Below, piece after piece: positions 1 to 9,789 of a stretch of DNA of 64,000 nucleotides. The DNA is from Allorhizobium ampelinum S4 (GTDB taxonomy: Bacteria; Pseudomonadota; Alphaproteobacteria; Rhizobiales; Rhizobiaceae). The position numbers were made by a program, and so were the translations under genes. The stretch covers positions 558,001-622,000 of the forward strand of contig NC_011988.1 in assembly GCF_000016285.1 (NCBI RefSeq), written 5' to 3'. Position 1 is the stretch's first letter. Every line of letters starts with the position of its first letter. The notes beneath the pieces were generated by a model. That model saw only the letters and a list, made by a program, of their open reading frames with translations, did not search any database and was not told the DNA's origin.

Positions 1-1680
1 TCGGCGGTGATTTCGCTGACGCTGACGCCAATGATGTGCGCCCGCATTCTGCGAGCCCCCAAGGAGCGAAATTCCGGCGTGCTCGGCATGGTGGACCGTG
101 GCATGGACTGGATGAACGAAGGCTACCGCCGCAGCGTCGTCTGGGCTGTCAATCGCGGCTGGCTGATGCTTGTGCTGACGGGGGTCACGCTTGTAATCAC
201 CGGCCTGCTTTACGTCACCATCCCCAAGGGCTTCCTGCCGGTGCAGGATACCGGGCTGATTTCTGCCGTCGTGGAAACCGAGCCGACCAGCTCGTTCGAT
301 GCGATGAAGCAGACCCAGTCCCTTGTCGGCAACCGGCTCCGCGCCGATCCGGCGGTGCAAAGCGTCATTGCGGTGATCGGCACCAGCGCCTCCAACCTGA
401 CGCTGAACACGGCAAGCTACAGTATCGTGCTGAAGCCGCTCGACCAGCGAGACATCTCGGCGACGGATTTGATCGACCGGCTGCGGGCCTCCGTTGCCGA
501 TATTCCTGGTATCCATCCGACCTTTCAGAGCATTCGCGATATTTCGATCAGCACGCGGGCCAGCCGAGCGCCCTATCAATATACCCTGACCGGCACCAAT
601 ACCGCGACCGTCGCCGACTGGGCCGACCGGCTGGCCCGGCGACTACAGCAGAACCCGTTGCTGATCGATGTCACATCTGAAGTGGAAATGGGCGGCGGGC
701 GGCTGGCGATCACCGTCAATCGCGAGACCGCCGCCCGCCTTGGCGTCTCCATGCAGGCGATCAACGATACGCTCTACGATGCCTTCGGCCAGCGCCAGAT
801 CAGCACCATCTACGGGCAGGCGAACCAGTACCGCGTCATTCTTGAGGCCGCCCAGCGGTTTCAGGGCGATCCGAAATCCCTGGAAAAACTCTATGTCAAA
901 GGCACGAGCGGTGCCATCGTGCCGCTGAATGCGGTTGCATCGGTCAAGTTTACCACGGCACCACTGGTGATCAGCCGGGACGATCAATTCCCCGCCGTCA
1001 CCATCAGCTTCGATCTCGCCCGGCACGCATCGCTGAGTGAGGCAATTGCCGCCATCAAGAGTTCTGAGCGTGACATCAGCATGCCCGCCTCCATCCAGCG
1101 TCATTATAGCGGCGATACCGAGGAATTCGACCGCTCGCTGGCGGGAGAGCCCTGGCTGATTCTGGCGGCGATCATCACCATCTATATCGTGCTGGGTCTG
1201 CTGTATGAAAGCACCATCCACCCGATCACCATTCTGTCCACGCTGCCTTCGGCGGGCGTCGGGGCGCTGCTGGCGCTGATGCTGTTTGGTCAGGATCTGT
1301 CGATTATCGCCTTGATCGGCATTGTTCTGCTGATGGGTATCGTCAAGAAAAACGCGATCATGATGATCGATTTCGCGCTGGACGCGGAGCGCAAGGACGG
1401 GCTTAGCGCCCGCGATGCCATTATCAAGGCCGCCGTCATGCGCTTTCGGCCCATCATGATGACCACGCTGGCGGCCCTGTTCGGGGCGCTGCCGCTGGCG
1501 CTTGCCCAGGGAACCGGCGCGGAACTGCGCATCCCGCTCGGCATCTCGATCATCGGCGGTCTGCTGCTCAGCCAATTGCTGACGCTCTATACCACGCCTG
1601 TCATCTATCTGGCGCTGGATGGAGTGCGCGCCAGGATGCAGGGAAAGCGTGCGGCTTCCGATATCGGAGGCCCGTTATGA
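1..1680 (+). CDS. RND multidrug efflux permease subunit (MdtB/MdtC-like), 5' truncated by window edge
   Basis: Inner-membrane proton/drug antiporter subunit of the HAE1 RND family. Reading is open from base 1, and the first codons (S-A-V-I-S-L-T-L-T-P-M-M-C) match the end of TM6 in these pumps, so roughly the first half of a protein of about 1030 residues lies upstream. Visible parts are the second periplasmic porter half (GFLPVQDTG motif) and the second membrane half. The latter includes the conserved GIVKKNAIMMIDFA segment, whose lysine belongs to the proton relay, and the RFRPIMMTTLAA motif. It overlaps the next RND gene by ATGA, so the two are translationally coupled and probably form a heteromeric pump like MdtBC. 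The membrane-fusion partner is presumably upstream, outside the window. Substrate cannot be inferred. Confidence 0.93.
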   Translation, partial: SAVISLTLTPMMCARILRAPKERNSGVLGMVDRGMDWMNEGYRRSVVWAVNRGWLMLVLTGVTLVITGLLYVTIPKGFLPVQDTGLISAVVETEPTSSFDAMKQTQSLVGNRLRADPAVQSVIAVIGTSASNLTLNTASYSIVLKPLDQRDISATDLIDRLRASVADIPGIHPTFQSIRDISISTRASRAPYQYTLTGTNTATVADWADRLARRLQQNPLLIDVTSEVEMGGGRLAITVNRETAARLGVSMQAINDTLYDAFGQRQISTIYGQANQYRVILEAAQRFQGDPKSLEKLYVKGTSGAIVPLNAVASVKFTTAPLVISRDDQFPAVTISFDLARHASLSEAIAAIKSSERDISMPASIQRHYSGDTEEFDRSLAGEPWLILAAIITIYIVLGLLYESTIHPITILSTLPSAGVGALLALMLFGQDLSIIALIGIVLLMGIVKKNAIMMIDFALDAERKDGLSARDAIIKAAVMRFRPIMMTTLAALFGALPLALAQGTGAELRIPLGISIIGGLLLSQLLTLYTTPVIYLALDGVRARMQGKRAASDIGGPL

Positions 1681-4600
1681 ATATCTCAAGCCTGTTCATC
1701 AGCCGCCCGGTTGGCACCACTTTGCTGGCCATCGGCCTGATGATGCTCGGGCTGGTCGCCTACCGGTTCCTGCCGGTCGCAAGCCTGCCTGCCGTCGATC
1801 TTCCCACCATAAGGGTGACAGCCAGCCGCCCCGGAGCCGATCCGGAAAGCATGGCGTCCAGCGTTGCCGCGCCACTTGAGCGCCATCTTGGCGCGATTGC
1901 CGGTGTGACCGAAATGACCTCGACCAGTGGGCTTGGCACGACCAATATCTTTTTGCAATTCGACCTTTCCCGCAATGTCGATAGCGCCGCCCAGGATGTC
2001 CAGGCGGCCATCAATGCCGCCGTCGGAGATCTGCCAAGTGACCTGCCGTCGCTTCCGTCCATGCGCAAGGCCAATCCTGCCGCATCGCCAATCCTGACGC
2101 TGGCGCTGACCTCCGATACCATTCCCGCCAGTGCGATATACGATGCCGCCGATAGCGTCGTTGTGCAGCGGATTTCGCAGGTGGAAGGGGTTGGCGACGT
2201 CTCGGTCAGCGGTGCCGACCAGCCCGCCGTCCGCGTCCGGCTTAACCCGGACCGGCTGGCGGCCATCGGGCTTTCGGCGGATGATGTGCGCACCGCCATC
2301 GTCAATGGCAATGCGCTTGCGCCGATTGGTGCCATTGATGGAAGCCAGGCTTTCTACGCGCTGTCAGTCAATGCGCAATTGATTACGCCTGAAGATTACG
2401 GCCAGCTTGTTATCCATGCCTCCAACGGCATCGCCGTCCGGCTGGTCGATATCGCCACCGTGGAGCCCGGCGTGCGCAACCGCCGTTCCGATGCTTGGTT
2501 CAACGGCAAGCCCGCCGTTCTTCTCAATATCACCAAGGCGGCGGATGCCAATGTGATGTCCACGGTCGATGCAGTGAAGGCACTCATCCCCGAGGTCAAA
2601 CAGCTGATCCCGGCTGGTATCGAAGTCGATATCCTCAACGACCGCACCAAGACGATTCATGCCAGCGTTGAGGATATGCAGTTTACCCTGCTGGCGACGG
2701 TGGCGCTGGTCATGGCCGTGGTTTTCGTCTTCCTGCGCCGCTTGGTGCCGACGCTGGCCGCCGGTTTGACGGTGCCGCTGTCGTTTGCAGGCGCATTTGC
2801 CGCCATGTGGCTGACGGGACTGTCCATCGACAATCTGTCGTTGATGGCGCTGGCAGTGGCCAGCGGCTTCGTGGTGGATGACGCGATTGTGATGATCGAG
2901 ACGATTTACGCCAATATCGAAAAAGGCATGAAGCCGCTTGAGGCGGCCCACGCGGGCGCCCGGCAGATCGGCTTTACGGTGATCGCCATCAGTATTTCAT
3001 TGATGGCTGCCTTCATTCCCTTGTTTTTCATGGGCGGTATTGTCGGCAAGTTCTTCCTGACCTTTTCCCTGACGCTCGCCTTCACCATCGCCGTTTCCAC
3101 CGTGGTCTCCCTGACCTTAACGCCGATGATTTGCGGTCACCGGATCAGGGCGCGGGATCTCGATGCCCGGCAGGGGCGTTTCGACCGGGCCATCGAACAC
3201 AGCCTGGAGCGGACCGTTGCCTTTTACGACCGCACATTGAAGGGCGTCCTGCATCACCGTGTCCTTGCGGTGGTCATCACCACCGCCTGCATCGTGCTGA
3301 CTGGTTTTCTCTATGCCAAAGTGCCAAAGGGCTTCATGCCGCGCGACGATACCGGCTTTGTGATGGGCAATAGCCAGGCTGCTAGCGACATATCCTATCC
3401 GGCCATGCTGGCGCTGCAAAAGCGCGCCTTGGCCATCGTCGAGCGCGATCCGGCGGTGCAGAGCATCGGCGCCTCTGTTGGCGGCGGTTTTTTGGGAACA
3501 GCCAATCGCGGCCAGATGTTGATCGCGCTAAAAGCGCCTGATGAACGAGAGGCAACGGACGTGGTGATCGAGCGGCTGCGCCGTGCGGTTGCCGTCATTC
3601 CCGGCCTCGATACATCGTTCTTTTCGCCAAGCGATATCCGGGTCGGCGCGCGGACATCGGATTCGGAATTTCAATTCACGCTTTGGGATGCCGATTATGA
3701 CGAGTTGGTGGCCTGGGCGCCGCGCATTCTCGCCCGGCTGCGGCAGGAACCCTTGCTGACCGACGTCAATAGCGACCGTCAACCGAGCGGTCTTCAGGCC
3801 AATGTCGTCGTTGACCGGACCGCCGCGTCTCGTCTCGGCGTCAAGATGACGGCGGTCGATGCGGCGCTCAACAATGCCTTTGCCCAGCGTCAGGTGACGA
3901 TCGTCTATGGAGAGCGTAACCAATACCGTGTCATCCTTGAAACCTATCTGGATTTCGCCAAGGACCCGGAACATGTTCTGAAGATCTATGTGCCTGGAAA
4001 TAGTGGTACGCAGGTGCCGCTCAGCGCTTTTGCCAGGATTGAGCGGACATTGGCACCCATTGGCGTCAATCATCAGGGGCAATTTCCGGCGGTGACGATT
4101 TCCTATAATGTCGGGCCGGATACCACGCTGTCCGAGGCCAATGATGCGGTCAAGGCTGCCGTGGCCGGCATGCATCTGCCCGATACGCTGCATGCCGAAT
4201 TTGCCGGTGACGCCGCCAATGCATCGAGTTCCTCAGGCGGCCAGCCGCTGCTCATTCTCGCCGCTCTTCTGGCCGTCTATATCGTGCTGGGCATTCTCTA
4301 TGAGAGCCTCATTCATCCCCTGACGATCATTTCCACGCTGCCTTCTGCCGGGCTGGGCGCGTTGCTGGCACTGTGGATCAGCGGCACGGAACTGACCATC
4401 GTCGCCTTTATAGGCATTATTCTGTTGATTGGCATCGTCAAGAAAAACGGGATCATGCTGGTGGATTTCGCGCTCGAAGCCGAACGCCAGCATGGGATGT
4501 CGCCCGAGGATGCCATTCATGAAGCCTGCCTGCGGCGGTTTCGGCCGATCATGATGACGACGCTTGCCGCCTTCATGGGCGCGCTGCCACTGGTGCTGGC

Positions 4601-4784
4601 GACCGGTCCCGGTGCCGATCTTCATCGACCGCTCGGGGTGACGATCATTGGCGGCCTTATCGTCTCTCAGGCTCTGACCCTTTACACCACGCCGATCATC
4701 TACCTGATCTTTGCGCGTCTGTCGGCGCGCTATGGCGCGAAAACCAAAGCTGGGAAGAACCTGGATCACCGTCCGGCTGTTTAG
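1677..4784 (+). CDS. RND multidrug efflux permease (MdtC-like), full length
   Basis: A complete HAE1-type RND pump of 1035 residues, the usual length. It starts inside the stop codon of the preceding RND gene (ATGA), which fixes the start. The N-terminus (ISSLFISRPVGTTLLAIGLMM) is the typical TM1 of the family. TM4 keeps the Asp-Asp proton-relay pair (VASGFVVDDAIVMIET) and TM10 keeps the lysine (IGIVKKNGIMLVDFA). The protein has two large periplasmic loops and about 12 membrane segments. With the upstream paralogue it would export amphiphilic compounds through a TolC-type channel not encoded here. No terminator is evident in the 140 bases before the next gene. Confidence 0.95.
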   Translation: MNISSLFISRPVGTTLLAIGLMMLGLVAYRFLPVASLPAVDLPTIRVTASRPGADPESMASSVAAPLERHLGAIAGVTEMTSTSGLGTTNIFLQFDLSRNVDSAAQDVQAAINAAVGDLPSDLPSLPSMRKANPAASPILTLALTSDTIPASAIYDAADSVVVQRISQVEGVGDVSVSGADQPAVRVRLNPDRLAAIGLSADDVRTAIVNGNALAPIGAIDGSQAFYALSVNAQLITPEDYGQLVIHASNGIAVRLVDIATVEPGVRNRRSDAWFNGKPAVLLNITKAADANVMSTVDAVKALIPEVKQLIPAGIEVDILNDRTKTIHASVEDMQFTLLATVALVMAVVFVFLRRLVPTLAAGLTVPLSFAGAFAAMWLTGLSIDNLSLMALAVASGFVVDDAIVMIETIYANIEKGMKPLEAAHAGARQIGFTVIAISISLMAAFIPLFFMGGIVGKFFLTFSLTLAFTIAVSTVVSLTLTPMICGHRIRARDLDARQGRFDRAIEHSLERTVAFYDRTLKGVLHHRVLAVVITTACIVLTGFLYAKVPKGFMPRDDTGFVMGNSQAASDISYPAMLALQKRALAIVERDPAVQSIGASVGGGFLGTANRGQMLIALKAPDEREATDVVIERLRRAVAVIPGLDTSFFSPSDIRVGARTSDSEFQFTLWDADYDELVAWAPRILARLRQEPLLTDVNSDRQPSGLQANVVVDRTAASRLGVKMTAVDAALNNAFAQRQVTIVYGERNQYRVILETYLDFAKDPEHVLKIYVPGNSGTQVPLSAFARIERTLAPIGVNHQGQFPAVTISYNVGPDTTLSEANDAVKAAVAGMHLPDTLHAEFAGDAANASSSSGGQPLLILAALLAVYIVLGILYESLIHPLTIISTLPSAGLGALLALWISGTELTIVAFIGIILLIGIVKKNGIMLVDFALEAERQHGMSPEDAIHEACLRRFRPIMMTTLAAFMGALPLVLATGPGADLHRPLGVTIIGGLIVSQALTLYTTPIIYLIFARLSARYGAKTKAGKNLDHRPAV

Positions 4785-4829
4785 ACATCTCCCGTTGCGA
4801 ACAGATATGATCGTCATTGCAGCTTTTAC

Positions 4830-4839
4830 ATGTATACAT
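4830..4839. promoter_or_regulatory. Palindromic operator ATGTATACAT, candidate GntR site (autoregulation)
   Basis: A perfect 10-bp palindrome about 85 bases upstream of the GntR gene start. The same TGTATACA core occurs at 5772-5779 before the demethylase gene. FCD-class GntR regulators typically bind short palindromes of the TnGTnnnACnA type, so this is a plausible operator for the adjacent regulator. The assignment is inference from position and symmetry. Confidence 0.6.
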
Positions 4840-4924
4840 TAAATTAGAAAAATTGCGTCTGCTGCTTGCCGCTGCGCGGCAGCGGGTCGGGGAAGTGATT
4901 GGTTCGGAAAGGGGCTTTATCAGG

Positions 4925-5683
4925 ATGCAGAAGGATACGAAAGCCTCGGTAAAACTGGCGGATACCGCCACCCATGGTCGCCGTGCCGTGATCGAATTGC
5001 GTGAAAAAATCATCAGCGGACATCTCACCGGCGGGACGCGGTTGTTTGAGGTATCGCTGGCGGAGGAACTCGATATTTCCCGCACGCCGGTGCGCGAAGC
5101 CCTGTCACGGCTGGCCGAGGAAGGCCTGCTTGATCGCTTGCCGAATGGCGGTTTTGTGGTGCGCCGGTTTGGTTATGACGATGTTATTGATGCTATCGAA
5201 TTGCGGGGTGTCTTGGAGGGGACGGCAGCAAGGCTGGCCGCAGAGCGTGGGGCCGACGCGGAGGCGCTCGCTACAATTTCTGAGACAATTGTTAAACTGG
5301 ATCAGTGTTTTGGCCCCTATGTCGATGACGTTGACTTCGATGCCTATGCCGATCTCAACGAAATTTTTCATCGTCAATTGGCCGCCCTTTGTGCAAGTGA
5401 AGTGATGCGCCGCGAGGTGGAGCGGGCCTGCGCCTTGCCCTTAGCCTCGCCCTCCGCTTTCCTGCCCAACCGGATGGATATTGCGGCTTTCCGCCGCTCC
5501 TTGCGGTCGGCGCAGGAGCAGCATCGCGGCCTGGTCGAGGCCATCACAGCCCGCGAGGGCGCGCGCGCGGAAGCTATCGCCCGTGAACATGCCAGGACCG
5601 CGCGGCGGAATCTCGATTACATTTTCAAGGAAGCGCCTGGATTGATCGACAAGATCCCGGGTATGGCGCTTATTCGCCGCTGA
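4925..5683 (+). CDS. GntR-family (FCD subfamily) transcriptional regulator
   Basis: Predicted repressor of 252 residues. The N-terminal winged helix shows the GntR signature (ELDISRTPVREALSRLAEEGLL, within about residues 38-65), followed by an all-helical FCD effector domain with a conserved D...FH pattern (ADLNEIFHRQLAAL). The ATG at 4925 is preferred over an in-frame TTG at 4817, because the extension would run through the TGTATACA palindrome and has no homology-like features. The gene lies directly upstream of a LigM-type demethylase and both carry the same palindrome. The simplest reading is a regulator of aromatic O-demethylation that senses a methoxylated aromatic acid or its product. 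The effector is inferred, not seen. Confidence 0.85.
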   Translation: MQKDTKASVKLADTATHGRRAVIELREKIISGHLTGGTRLFEVSLAEELDISRTPVREALSRLAEEGLLDRLPNGGFVVRRFGYDDVIDAIELRGVLEGTAARLAAERGADAEALATISETIVKLDQCFGPYVDDVDFDAYADLNEIFHRQLAALCASEVMRREVERACALPLASPSAFLPNRMDIAAFRRSLRSAQEQHRGLVEAITAREGARAEAIAREHARTARRNLDYIFKEAPGLIDKIPGMALIRR

Positions 5684-5771
5684 CCGTTTCGCGCAGTGTT
5701 GTGTGTTAATCGCGATGGCCACAAAAAAGCTTCAGAAACGGGCTTGCATTCTGCTCAAGGGTTGGCATCAA

Positions 5772-5779
5772 TGTATACA
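5772..5779. promoter_or_regulatory. TGTATACA operator before the O-demethylase gene
   Basis: The core TGTATACA sits 28 bases before the ligM-type start and repeats the palindrome found before the neighbouring GntR gene. It lies close to the ribosome binding site (GGGAGGAAACG), so a bound regulator would block initiation or early elongation. Assignment to the adjacent GntR protein is inference. Confidence 0.6.
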
Positions 5780-5806
5780 CACTGAAGTGTGCCTTGGGAG
5801 GAAACG

Positions 5807-7225
5807 ATGGCAGCAAGCAGTCTCCACGATATTTTGCAGGATAATCCCGACATTGTCGGCCGGTTGCGCAATTCGCCGGTCGGCATGTATGTGTACCCGG
5901 TTGTGACACCCGAATTCAGCAATTGGCGCTCCGAACAAGTCGCCTGGCGCAATTCCGCCGTGCTGTTCGACCAATCCCACCACATGGATGAATTGATCGT
6001 CGAGGGACCGGATGCAGAGAAATTTCTCAGCCATCACGGCATCAATTCCTTTGCGAATTTCGATCTCAACCGCGCCAAGCACTTCGTTTCGGTCACGCCG
6101 AACGGCCATGTGATCGGCGATCACATCATCTTCCGTGAACGACAGGACAAGTTCATCCTGGTGGGCCGCGCCCCGACCTCGAACTGGCTGATGTTCTGCG
6201 CCGCCTATGGCAAATGGAACGTCCGCCTCAAGCACGATCCGCGTTCACCGTCGCGTCCGGAAGGCGAACGGGTGTTGCGCACCCATTATCGCTACCAGAT
6301 CCAGGGGCCGGAAGCTCCGAAGATCTTCGAGAAGATCAATGGCGGGCCGGTTCCGGAGATCAAGTTTTTCCATGTAGACTGGATCAATGTCGGCTCCAAG
6401 AAGGTGCAGGCGCTTCGCCATGGCATGTCCGGCGCGCCGGGTCTGGAAATCTGGGGGCCGTATGAGGACAAGAATTACATCCTGTCCTGCATTCTCGAAG
6501 CGGCAAAGGATGCCAATGTCGATCTGGTGCGCTGCGGCAGCCGCGCCTATTCTACCAACACGCTGGAGAGCGGCTGGATTCCATCGCCGCTTCCGGGCAT
6601 CTATACCGGCGATGGCATGCTCGCCGAGTATCGTCAATGGTTGGGCGCCGACAGCTATGAGGCCAATGGTCCGATTGGTGGCAGCTTCGTTTCCAGCAAT
6701 ATCGAGGATTATTACGTCAATCCGTTCGAGCTTGGCTATGATTTCTACATCGGCTGGAAGAAGGACGATTTCATCGGCAAGGCGGCGCTCGAAAAATTCA
6801 AGGGCCAGACCAACCGCAAGAAAGTCACCTTCGAATGGAATGCCGAGGATGTGGTCGAGGTGATTGCCTCTGCCTTCCGTCCGGGCGAAGACAGCTACAA
6901 GTGGATCGATTTCCCCGTGCTGAACTACGCCTCAACCAGCGCCGACATGATCGTCAACGACGAGGGCAAGACGGTGGGCCTGTCGATGTTTGGCGGCTAT
7001 TCCTACAATGAGCGCTGCATCCTGTCGCTTGGCATTGTCGATGCCGATGTCAAGGAAGGCGATGTTCTGACATTGATCTGGGGTGAACCGGACGGCGGCA
7101 GCGGCAAGACTTCGACCGAGCGTCCGCACAAGCAGGCGAAAATCCGCGTGCGGATCTCTCCGACACCTTACGCGCGTCAGGCCCGGGAGACCTATGCCGA
7201 GAGCTGGCGGACGAAGAGGAAGTGA
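5807..7225 (+). CDS. ligM: Tetrahydrofolate-dependent aromatic O-demethylase, LigM type (GcvT fold)
   Basis: A 472-residue protein of the aminomethyltransferase (GcvT) fold that resembles Sphingobium LigM throughout. LigM transfers the O-methyl group of vanillate or 3-O-methylgallate to tetrahydrofolate. Family-like segments include YVYPVVTPEFSNWRSEQ near the start, VTPNGHVIGD, RHGMSGAPGLEIWGPYE, NTLESGWIPSPLP, GGSFVSSNIEDYYVNP and MFGGYSYNE. The ATG at 5807 follows a good ribosome binding site (GGGAGGAAACG); an upstream in-frame GTG at 5789 overlaps that site and is rejected. No metF, folD or ring-cleavage genes adjoin it, so methyl-THF must be processed elsewhere. The substrate could be vanillate, syringate or another methoxylated acid; the family does not settle this. 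Confidence 0.88.
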   Translation: MAASSLHDILQDNPDIVGRLRNSPVGMYVYPVVTPEFSNWRSEQVAWRNSAVLFDQSHHMDELIVEGPDAEKFLSHHGINSFANFDLNRAKHFVSVTPNGHVIGDHIIFRERQDKFILVGRAPTSNWLMFCAAYGKWNVRLKHDPRSPSRPEGERVLRTHYRYQIQGPEAPKIFEKINGGPVPEIKFFHVDWINVGSKKVQALRHGMSGAPGLEIWGPYEDKNYILSCILEAAKDANVDLVRCGSRAYSTNTLESGWIPSPLPGIYTGDGMLAEYRQWLGADSYEANGPIGGSFVSSNIEDYYVNPFELGYDFYIGWKKDDFIGKAALEKFKGQTNRKKVTFEWNAEDVVEVIASAFRPGEDSYKWIDFPVLNYASTSADMIVNDEGKTVGLSMFGGYSYNERCILSLGIVDADVKEGDVLTLIWGEPDGGSGKTSTERPHKQAKIRVRISPTPYARQARETYAESWRTKRK

Positions 7226-7331
7226 TCTGCTGGAATTTTGCAGTAGATTGAAAACGTTACGGCGCCGTGTGATGTATAAAACGCTCGGTGCTGTCGTAGA
7301 TCAATCATAGTCTGCATTTATCCTCGATGTC

Positions 7332-7429
7332 ATGCTCGGCCTTGTGCCGAGCATCTAAGCACATTAATTTATTCAGCAATGTCAATGGCTTATTTATCGG
7401 CGGCAGACCCTCGGGACGGGCCCGAGGGT
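7332..7429. other. Two hairpins in the convergent ligM/zntA intergenic region
   Basis: Two inverted repeats lie between the convergent genes. The first has arms ATGCTCGG 7332-7339 and CCGAGCAT 7347-7354. The second has perfect 9-bp arms ACCCTCGGG 7407-7415 and CCCGAGGGT 7421-7429. Neither is followed by a clear T-run on either strand. They may end or protect the 3' ends of ligM (plus strand) and zntA (minus strand), but they are not canonical intrinsic terminators. Confidence 0.45.
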
Positions 7430-7486
7430 AACGATATGTTGAGATCGGAGTGATTTGTATCGGACGGTCACTCCGCGTTCAACACG

Positions 7487-9760
7487 TCAGGCGGCCTTTG
7501 CGCTACCGCGCCAGCGCAACAGGCGCATGGCGTTGGCGGTGACGAGAACGGTGGCACCGGTATCGGCGAGGATTGCTGGCCAGAGACCGGTAATGCCGAT
7601 AATCGTCGTCACCAGGAAGACGGCTTTCAGCCCGATGGCAATGGTGATGTTTTGGCGAATATTGCCCATTACCTGCCGCGACAGCATGACCATGTCGGCT
7701 AGGTCCATCACCCTTCCATGCAGAATGGCCGCATCGGCGGTTTCCAGTGCCACATCCGTTCCGCCGCCCATGGCGATGCCGATATCGGCGGCGGCAAGCG
7801 CCGGAGCGTCGTTGATGCCGTCACCGACCTTGGCGACCCGTTCGCCTTTCGCCTGCATGTCGCGGACGATAGCCTGTTTGTCCTGCGGCAGCAGTTCGGC
7901 ACGAGGCTCAATGTCAAGCAGCGTGGCGATGGCTCTGGCCGTGGCGGCATTGTCGCCGGTCAGCATGACTGGGCGAATACCGGCAGCCTTCAACGCGTCC
8001 AATCCTTGGCGGGCATCGGGACGCGGCTCGTCGCGCAGCGCGATCAGCCCCGTGACTGACCCGTTCTTCACCAGGAGAGAGACAGATTTCCCTTCCGCAC
8101 TCAGTTTTTCGATCCGGGTGACGATCTCAGCGGACACTGCGGCCAGTTCGGCGGCGGCGCTGGCCGATCCGAGGAAGAGGCTGATGCCACCCACCGTGCC
8201 GCGCACGCCCTTGCCAGCGATAGCGCCGGTCTCGTTTGCCGTTGGTACAGAAACGGCGCGGTCGGTGGCGGCCTCGATAATCGCCCGGGCCAGCGGATGG
8301 CTCGACCCCATTTCAAGGGCTGCCGCATCGGCCAGCACGTTCTCTTCGACTGCGCCGCCAAACGCGATGATATCAGTCACCTTCGGTTTACCCTCTGTCA
8401 GCGTTCCCGTCTTGTCGAGCGCGATGGCGGTGATCCGTCCGACATTTTCGAGAACCGCGCCGCCCTTCATCAGCAGGCCACGACGCGCACCGGCGGAAAG
8501 ACCGGCGGCAATGGCAGCGGGTGTGGAGATCACCAGGGCGCAAGGGCAGCCGATCAGCAGGATTGCCAGACCTTTATAGAGCCAGAGGCTCCAGTCCCCA
8601 TCCCAGAACAGCGGCGGCAGGATTGCCACCAGCGCGGCCAACAGCGTTACAGCGGGTGTGTAATAGCGCGAAAACCGGTCGATGAAGCGCTCGGTTGGCG
8701 CTTTGCTCTCCTGGGCTTCCTCGACCAGACGGACAACGCGGGCAATGGTGTTGTCGGCGGCGGTGGCCGTCACCTTGACGCGAAGCGTTCCCTCACCATT
8801 CACCGTTCCGGCAAAAACGCCTTCCCCGGCACCCTTGGTTTTCGGCAGGCTCTCTCCGGTGACAGGGGCTTCATTGATCGCGCTGGTGCCATCGATAATT
8901 TCCCCATCGGCCGGAATTCTGTCGCCGGGCCGCACGGTGACAATGGTGCCGAGTGTCAGGCTGGCGGCGGCGACATCTTCAAGGCGGCCATTCCGCTCGA
9001 TCCGCGCCGTATCGGGAACCAGCTTGGTCAGGCCTTGAATACTGGCCCGCGCCCGCCCAGCCGCAAAGCCCTCAAGCAATTCACCGACCAGAAACAGGAA
9101 GACGACTGTGGCCGCTTCCTCGGTCGCACCGATGATGATGGCGCCGATAGAGGCGATGGTCATCAGCATTTCGATGGAAAACGGCGTGCCAGCCAGCGCG
9201 GCCATCACCGCACGGCGAGCAATCGGCACGATGCCGATGGCGATGGCCGCCAGAAAAGCCCAGAAGGAGAGGGAGGGTATGAGGTGGCCGATGAGCATAG
9301 CAAGGACGAGAGTAGCACCGCTCGTTGCGACCTGCCGGGCCTTTTGCGTGCGCCACCAAACGCCTGTCGTGGGTCCGGCATCATGCTGATGGCTGTGCAG
9401 GCCGTCGCCATGAGAGGCGTGCTCATGTCCCTCATGATTATGCTCATCGTGATGATGATTATGCGCCTCGCCATCATGATGGCCCGTGCAGGTCGGGCCA
9501 TGCGCGTGATCATGCTGATGATCGTGTTGTGGGACGGACGCGGCGAGGCGGGTGGTTTTGTAGCCAAGACCGGTCACCCTATCGGCAAGCGTGACCAGAT
9601 CGGCGTCGCCATCGTGGACAACGGCCATGGTCTGTGCCGTTACCGAAACCCGGACATCGGTAATACCGGCCACACGGCGCGCTGCCGTGTCGATTTTTGC
9701 CGCGCAGGAGGCGCAATCCATGCCCTCGACGCGGAAGCGGGTGGTCTGTTCGGTTGCCAT
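7487..9760 (-). CDS. zntA: Zn/Cd/Pb-translocating P1B-type ATPase with His-rich N-terminal insert
   Basis: A 757-residue heavy-metal efflux ATPase of the inner membrane. An N-terminal HMA domain carries GMDCASC (Cys16, Cys19). Residues about 79-126 form a histidine-rich stretch, likely a cytoplasmic metal-buffering region. Then follow the CPC membrane motif (Cys405-Cys407), the phosphorylation site DKTGT (Asp449), and the GDGINDAPAL hinge. The last membrane segments contain a Lys (IGLKAVFLV) and DTGATVLVTANAMRLL. The Lys/Asp pair is the signature of the Zn/Cd/Pb class (P1B-2) rather than copper pumps. It is divergent from a ZntR-like regulator with the MerR-type promoter between them. The start is supported by AGGACG upstream of ATG. 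Confidence 0.93.
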   Translation of the reverse strand: MATEQTTRFRVEGMDCASCAAKIDTAARRVAGITDVRVSVTAQTMAVVHDGDADLVTLADRVTGLGYKTTRLAASVPQHDHQHDHAHGPTCTGHHDGEAHNHHHDEHNHEGHEHASHGDGLHSHQHDAGPTTGVWWRTQKARQVATSGATLVLAMLIGHLIPSLSFWAFLAAIAIGIVPIARRAVMAALAGTPFSIEMLMTIASIGAIIIGATEEAATVVFLFLVGELLEGFAAGRARASIQGLTKLVPDTARIERNGRLEDVAAASLTLGTIVTVRPGDRIPADGEIIDGTSAINEAPVTGESLPKTKGAGEGVFAGTVNGEGTLRVKVTATAADNTIARVVRLVEEAQESKAPTERFIDRFSRYYTPAVTLLAALVAILPPLFWDGDWSLWLYKGLAILLIGCPCALVISTPAAIAAGLSAGARRGLLMKGGAVLENVGRITAIALDKTGTLTEGKPKVTDIIAFGGAVEENVLADAAALEMGSSHPLARAIIEAATDRAVSVPTANETGAIAGKGVRGTVGGISLFLGSASAAAELAAVSAEIVTRIEKLSAEGKSVSLLVKNGSVTGLIALRDEPRPDARQGLDALKAAGIRPVMLTGDNAATARAIATLLDIEPRAELLPQDKQAIVRDMQAKGERVAKVGDGINDAPALAAADIGIAMGGGTDVALETADAAILHGRVMDLADMVMLSRQVMGNIRQNITIAIGLKAVFLVTTIIGITGLWPAILADTGATVLVTANAMRLLRWRGSAKAA

Positions 9761-9789
9761 CGGTTCGTCCTTGTCATTGTGTCGAACCG

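Noticed and set aside
4817-4924. TTG start at 4817 for the GntR gene
   Set aside because: It would place the TGTATACA operator inside the coding region and add residues without family features.
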